The notes beneath the pieces are model-generated. The model saw nothing but the letters and a program-made list of their open reading frames with translations. It was not told where the DNA came from and did no database searches. This document shows, in pieces, positions 7,877-10,370 of a DNA stretch of 10,370 bases. The stretch spans positions 1 through 10,370 of the forward strand of contig CATPBN010000047.1 in NCBI GenBank assembly GCA_955652635.1. The letters are read 5' to 3'. The position numbers and the translations under genes were made by a program. This stretch comes from an uncultured Gemmatimonadaceae bacterium. Its GTDB lineage: Bacteria > Gemmatimonadota > Gemmatimonadetes > Gemmatimonadales > Gemmatimonadaceae. Numbering within the stretch: the stretch's first letter is position 1; the number at the start of each line of letters is the position of its first letter.

Positions 7877-8098
7877 CTAGCTCTTGTGACGGAAGGTTAT
7901 TCGTCCTCTCGTCAGGTCGTAGGGCGAGACTTCAAGAGTTACGCGATCGCCGGCGAGAACGCGGATGCGAAATCTCCGCATCTTTCCCGCGATCGTAGCG
8001 TGGACGTCATGGCCGTTGTTCACCTGCACACGGAACGTCGCGTCGGGCAGCACTTCAGTGACGGTTCCTTCCAGCTCTATTGCTTCTTCCTTTGCCAT
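7877..8098 (-). CDS. infA: Translation initiation factor IF-1
   Basis: Small S1/OB-fold protein of 73 residues that binds the 30S A site during initiation. The sequence matches the family end to end: MAKEEAIELEGTV, then PDATFRVQVNNGH, IAGKMRRFRIRVLAGDRVTLEVSPYDL, and the closing TRGRITFR. Length is normal (71-72 is usual). The Shine-Dalgarno GGAGG (8102-8106) is strong but only 3 nt from the ATG. It is not beside rplO, secY or rpmJ, where infA sits in many bacteria. Instead it follows a cold-shock gene on the same strand, separated by an intrinsic terminator. Only about 30 bp lie between that terminator and the ATG, and I see no promoter there, so expression may come from read-through or from a promoter overlapping the hairpin. 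Confidence 0.97.
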   Translation of the reverse strand: MAKEEAIELEGTVTEVLPDATFRVQVNNGHDVHATIAGKMRRFRIRVLAGDRVTLEVSPYDLTRGRITFRHKS

Positions 8099-8128
8099 AA
8101 TCCTCCAAATGCGTTTTTAGGCGCTACG

Positions 8129-8173
8129 AAATAAAAAGCGGGGCCGGCCTGGAGTTGTCCAGATCGGCCCCGC
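8129..8173 (-). terminator. Intrinsic terminator after the cold-shock gene
   Basis: On the minus strand GCGGGGCCG (8173-8165) pairs perfectly with CGGCCCCGC (8146-8138). An inner helix CTGGA/TCCAG closes on a CAAC loop, and TTTTTATTT follows (8137-8129). It begins about 30 bp after the cold-shock stop and ends 30 bp before infA. On the plus strand no T run follows, so it acts toward infA. Confidence 0.93.
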
Positions 8174-8203
8174 CCTTCTATACGGCGTTCAGCAAGCTGC
8201 GAC

Positions 8204-8416
8204 TTAAGCGCCGAGCTTGGTTACGTTCTCGGCCGCCGGGCCCTTCTGGCCCTGCACGACGTCGAATTCGACGCGCTCGCCTTCAGCCAGCGACTTGAAG
8301 CCGTTGCCCTGAATGGCGGAGTGATGAACGAAGCAATCCTTCTGTCCGTTCTCGGGGGTGATGAAGCCAAAGCCCTTGGCGTCGTTGAACCACTTTACTT
8401 TGCCGGTGGTACGCAT
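8204..8416 (-). CDS. csp: CspA-family cold-shock protein
   Basis: Single-stranded nucleic-acid-binding OB-fold protein of 70 residues, acting as an RNA chaperone and, in known members, a transcription antiterminator. It opens MRTTGKVKWFNDAKGFGFI. RNP1 is KGFGFI (14-19) and RNP2 is FVHHS (29-33), followed by FKSLAEGERVEFDV and a C-terminal GPAAENV. ATG at 8416 gives the standard length; a TTG seven codons upstream (8437) would add residues not found in the family. GAGG (8431-8428) lies 11 nt before the ATG, an unusually long spacing. A leader of roughly 175 nt precedes it and a strong terminator follows. infA is next on the same strand. Confidence 0.97.
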   Translation of the reverse strand: MRTTGKVKWFNDAKGFGFITPENGQKDCFVHHSAIQGNGFKSLAEGERVEFDVVQGQKGPAAENVTKLGA

Positions 8417-8486
8417 GTTCGGTACATCCTCATTCAATTGTGTCGGAGTGCCGTGTGTGCGGTACCGAGCCGACTACTGTTTGTTC

Positions 8487-8503
8487 GCGGCCGAAATGGC
8501 CGC
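8487..8503 (-). repeat. GC hairpin in the cold-shock leader, flanked by direct repeats
   Basis: GCGGCC (8487-8492) and GGCCGC (8498-8503) form a perfect 6-bp stem with a five-base loop. It is bracketed by a 9-bp direct repeat, TTTGTTCGC, at 8480-8488 and 8505-8513, so the repeats overlap or abut the stem. Confidence 0.7.
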
Positions 8504-8521
8504 ATTTGTTCGCCAGAAACC

Positions 8522-8548
8522 AAAAAAGACCCGGCGACTTCCCAGGTC
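8522..8548 (-). terminator. Intrinsic-terminator-like attenuator inside the cold-shock leader
   Basis: On the minus strand GACCTGG (8548-8542) pairs with CCGGGTC (8534-8528), six Watson-Crick pairs and one U-G, around the loop GAAGTCG. TTTTTT follows at once (8527-8522). The element lies about 45-70 nt after the predicted transcript start and 105 nt before the ATG. The plus strand shows no T run after the hairpin, so it works only in the csp direction. It could be an attenuator, or the end of a separate RNA of about 70 nt. Confidence 0.68.
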
Positions 8549-8591
8549 CCTCTACAGTTCGCTGGCACTGAAGCGCAATCTTGCGCCTCAG

Positions 8592-8768
8592 GGTAATAAC
8601 CTAACCATTTAAGGCCCTCCCGTCAACAAAAAATGAGGAGCTCACAAACTGGCCCTCGGCCCTCAAACGGAGCCGTATCCGCCGCAATCTCCGGATCCGT
8701 CCTATCCAGGGCTCGAGCTCATCAGCCAGTAGCCACCGGCCCCGAGCATCCGCATTTTCTACGGCGCA
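8592..8768. other. Divergent intergenic segment between the csp leader and the PhzF gene
   Basis: It holds the csp promoter on its left side. To the right, up to the PhzF ATG at 8769, I find no convincing promoter, repeat or RNA gene. There is no Shine-Dalgarno sequence before that ATG. An ATG at 8633 opens a frame that continues out of phase into the PhzF gene and looks like chance. Confidence 0.5.
8598..8626 (-). promoter_or_regulatory. Predicted promoter of the cold-shock gene
   Basis: TTGACG (8626-8621) is five of six to the -35 consensus and is followed after exactly 17 bp by TAGGTT (8603-8598), a weak -10 in an AT-richer stretch. The implied start at about 8591 coincides with the first base of a 10-bp hairpin. 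No better promoter was found between here and the ATG. Confidence 0.5.
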
Positions 8769-9701
8769 ATGTCCTACGCATTTCACACCGCGGACGTATT
8801 CACGGATTCTCTGCATGGCGGAAACCCGCTGGCGGTGATCACCGATGCGCGTGGGCTCTCCGACCGCCAGATGCTGGCGATAACGCGCGAGTTCAACTAC
8901 TCGGAGAGCGTGTTCGTTTTTCCGCCCGAGGTGAAGGCGCATACTCGTCGTATTCGAATCTACACACCAGCGGGTGAAGTTCCTTTTGCAGGACATCCGA
9001 CGGTTGGATGCGCCTTCGTGCTCGCATCGATCGGCGAGATAACGCTGAACGACGAAGAGACACGAGTGGTTCTCGAAGAAAGCGTGGGTCCGGTTCCGGT
9101 TCTCATTCGCGCGAAGGGCGGCAAGCCAGTATTCACCCAGCTCACCACGGCACGTCTGCCGGAGATCAACGATCCCCCGCCCCCTCCTGAAACGCTTTGT
9201 GAGATTCTTTCGCTCGAGCCAAGTCACATCGTCGCCGACGACATGATCGAGCCGGAAGCCGTGTCGTGCGGGCTCCCCTTTCTTTTCATCCCCCTCAAAA
9301 AGCCCGAGATGCTTTCCTGGGTAAAGGTCGATGCGCTCAAGTGGGAGCAGGCTCTTCGCGAATACTGGGCGCCTGAGATGTTCGTTTTCAGCACGGATGA
9401 CTGGAGCAACATTTTCGAGGGCGGCCACATCAGCGCGCGGATGTTCGCGCCTGGAATTGGGATCGCCGAGGATCCGGCAACCGGCAGCGCTTGTGCAGCC
9501 CTGGCGGGATTTCTTGGGCTCCGCTCAGAGACACGCAACGGAACTGTACGCTGGACGGTGGATCAGGGCGTCGACATGGGCCGTCCAAGCAGACTCGAGC
9601 TGGAGGTCGATCTCAAGCGTGGCCAGCTGGAAGCAATTCGTGTCGGTGGTTCTTCTGTTCTCGTGAGCTCAGGAACGCTTCACATCGAGGGCGAAGCCTA
9701 G
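8769..9701 (+). CDS. PhzF-family isomerase/epimerase-like protein
   Basis: Cytosolic protein of 310 residues with the two-lobed diaminopimelate-epimerase-type fold. Family signatures: FHTADVFTDSLHGGNPLAV at the N-terminus, FNYSESVFV with the expected catalytic glutamate E46, TPAGEVPFAGHPTVG (H76), and EDPATGSACAALAGFL (234 onward, D235) followed by DQGVDMGRPS. PhzF itself isomerises a chorismate-derived intermediate in phenazine synthesis, but most relatives have unknown substrates, and no phenazine genes are present here, so phzF is not used as a symbol. The ATG fits the usual N-terminus despite no visible ribosome-binding site. It is divergent from csp, and its TAG overlaps the stop of the convergent membrane-protein gene as CTAG. 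Confidence 0.94.
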   Translation: MSYAFHTADVFTDSLHGGNPLAVITDARGLSDRQMLAITREFNYSESVFVFPPEVKAHTRRIRIYTPAGEVPFAGHPTVGCAFVLASIGEITLNDEETRVVLEESVGPVPVLIRAKGGKPVFTQLTTARLPEINDPPPPPETLCEILSLEPSHIVADDMIEPEAVSCGLPFLFIPLKKPEMLSWVKVDALKWEQALREYWAPEMFVFSTDDWSNIFEGGHISARMFAPGIGIAEDPATGSACAALAGFLGLRSETRNGTVRWTVDQGVDMGRPSRLELEVDLKRGQLEAIRVGGSSVLVSSGTLHIEGEA

Positions 9702-10102
9702 CTCGGTCCTCTCCACTGGCGCCTGTCGGCAGGGTCTTGCGGAGGAGGCACTACGTGCTGCGAGTAGTCGGTGAGAGCGACAACGACCAGCATGACGATC
9801 GCGATAGCGACGAAGAAATTTCGAGCGGCAACGTCCTGTGCGAAGCCAGATATCCACGGTGCCACGAGGACGAATATTCCCGCCAACAGCTCGATTACGC
9901 CGTGGACTTTGAACGGAATCCACCTGAAGACACCGAGAGGAAAGTCCGTGCAACCGGTCATCAGCAGATGAATGCCGGCCAGCCAGTAGGCGATCGCGGC
10001 CGGAGTTCCATGAAACCCGAACACCATCGGCGCGTTCAGGAAGGCCGCTACCGTCGCGTAATCGAGCACGCCATGAGCGCGCGCCGACACCGGCTTTCTC
10101 AT
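9698..10102 (-). CDS. Small membrane protein with two similar halves (SPW-repeat-like)
   Basis: Membrane protein of 134 residues with about four hydrophobic helices. The two halves are similar: residues 10-30 read HGV, eleven residues, AP, two residues plus one, then GF, and residues 67-87 repeat the same spacing (HGVIELLAGIFVLVAPWISGF). Each half ends with a second helix and a TD pair (T52-D53, T111-D112). The APW..GF piece resembles the motif of SPW-repeat proteins, which have no established function. The C-terminal 20 residues are polar and proline/arginine-rich. The ATG at 10102 has a good Shine-Dalgarno, AGGAG, five bases upstream (10112-10108). It converges with the PhzF gene. Confidence 0.85.
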   Translation of the reverse strand: MRKPVSARAHGVLDYATVAAFLNAPMVFGFHGTPAAIAYWLAGIHLLMTGCTDFPLGVFRWIPFKVHGVIELLAGIFVLVAPWISGFAQDVAARNFFVAIAIVMLVVVALTDYSQHVVPPPQDPADRRQWRGPS

Positions 10103-10158
10103 CCCGACTCCTGCCTCAGTAAAGTACCCGCATTGGAAGGAGGTGCACTCGGCGACCT

Positions 10159-10370
10159 CTACTCGAGATAGTGATACAGGCCGAACAGCCCCATACCAGC
10201 GCCGACGATGATGATGATGGTTCCAGCGGTGCCTCCGATGAGCGCGCCGGCAATCATTGCGCCAACGCCAACGGCCATGAGCGCGACATCCTGACCCTGA
10301 TGTCTCTGCACGGGCGCCGTGGACGTCACTTTCGTCGATGCGTCGACTTTCGCTTCGTTTACCCGAAACC
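10159..10370 (-). CDS. C-terminal part of a small glycine-rich membrane protein (5' end outside window)
   Basis: An open minus-strand frame enters at the right edge and ends with TAG at 10159-10161; 69 complete codons plus the stop are visible. A charged N-terminal part (FRVNEAKVDASTKV, then QRHQGQD) leads into one long or two short hydrophobic segments rich in glycine and alanine (VGVGAMIAGALIGG, then IIIIVGAGMGLFGL), ending YHYLE. Glycine-zipper-like spacing suggests a membrane-packed helical hairpin. No family is recognised. It lies 56 bp upstream of, and on the same strand as, the SPW-like gene, so the two may be cotranscribed. The start codon is not visible, so the length is unknown. Confidence 0.6.
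   Translation of the reverse strand, partial: FRVNEAKVDASTKVTSTAPVQRHQGQDVALMAVGVGAMIAGALIGGTAGTIIIIVGAGMGLFGLYHYLE

Larger units (their letters stand above)
8417..8591 (-). promoter_or_regulatory. Structured 5' leader of the cold-shock gene
   Basis: About 175 nt from the predicted transcript start to the ATG, similar in size to the E. coli cspA leader. Elements in transcript order: a 5' hairpin with arms CTGAGGCGCA and TGCGCTTCAG (8591-8568, loop AGAT); a terminator-like hairpin with six T (8548-8522); a GC hairpin (8503-8487); and a possible pseudoknot reaching the start codon (8474-8419). The 5' hairpin contains one G-T juxtaposition that would be a G-U pair only in minus-strand RNA (A-C on the plus strand), which supports transcription in the csp direction. 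I see no complete ORF with a ribosome-binding site in it. Together with 8592-8768 this is the longest gene-free stretch of the window. Confidence 0.6.

Noticed and set aside
8434..8505. A 23-residue reading frame in the csp leader (minus strand, ATG at 8505, TGA at 8434) as a leader peptide
   Set aside because: It has no Shine-Dalgarno, no run of regulatory codons, and its first part is a GC hairpin. It is most likely chance.
8633..8977. Plus-strand frame of 114 codons before and into the PhzF gene
   Set aside because: It overlaps the PhzF start out of phase, has arginine/serine-rich composition, and has no ribosome-binding site or domain.
8601..9428. A 275-codon minus-strand open frame upstream of csp, antisense to the PhzF gene
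   Set aside because: The PhzF motifs are unambiguous on the other strand. The antisense frame has no domain and would run through the csp promoter.
10204..10220. Run of four GAT units as a simple-sequence repeat
   Set aside because: It encodes four isoleucines in a membrane segment on the minus strand and is too short to suggest phase variation.

Overview
The window is about 10.4 kb of GC-rich bacterial chromosome, dense with genes on both strands and with no mobile elements, tRNAs, rRNAs or CRISPR. The gene set (six-TM histidine kinase with NtrC-type regulator, O-antigen-ligase-like TPR protein, M48 lipoprotein) suggests a diderm, probably soil-type bacterium. Gemmatimonadota is my best guess from overall protein style, at low confidence; no phylogenetic marker settles it.

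Layout, left to right. (1) 1-2400, minus strand: a two-component system. The kinase gene overlaps the downstream sigma-54 activator gene by ATGA, and the activator runs off the left edge. (2) 2454-3836, plus: a CNNM/CBS (CorC/HlyC-type) membrane protein, divergent from the kinase across a short AT-rich promoter segment. (3) 3833-6975, minus: an alpha/beta hydrolase followed 2 nt later by an O-antigen-ligase-like membrane protein with a TPR tail. (4) 7022-7873, plus: an M48 zinc metalloprotease lipoprotein. (5) 7877-8591, minus: a cold-shock gene with a long structured leader, a strong intrinsic terminator, then infA (IF-1). (6) 8769-9701, plus: a PhzF-family protein. (7) 9698-10102, minus: a small membrane protein made of two similar halves. 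(8) 10159-10370, minus: the C-terminal part of a glycine-rich membrane protein, cut by the right edge.

The most interesting region is the leader of the cold-shock gene (about 8417-8591). Downstream of a plausible promoter it carries a 5' hairpin, then a hairpin followed by six T that looks like an intrinsic terminator upstream of the coding region, then a GC hairpin flanked by direct repeats, and a possible pseudoknot touching the start codon. Cold-shock proteins are known antiterminators, so autoregulated or temperature-dependent attenuation is a concrete hypothesis. The next gene downstream is infA, another OB-fold protein linked to cold adaptation, and it has little room for its own promoter.

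A second pattern is the packing of convergent genes. Two of the three convergent pairs overlap by exactly the palindrome CTAG, each strand reading TAG, and the third pair is 3 bp apart. None has room for an intergenic terminator.
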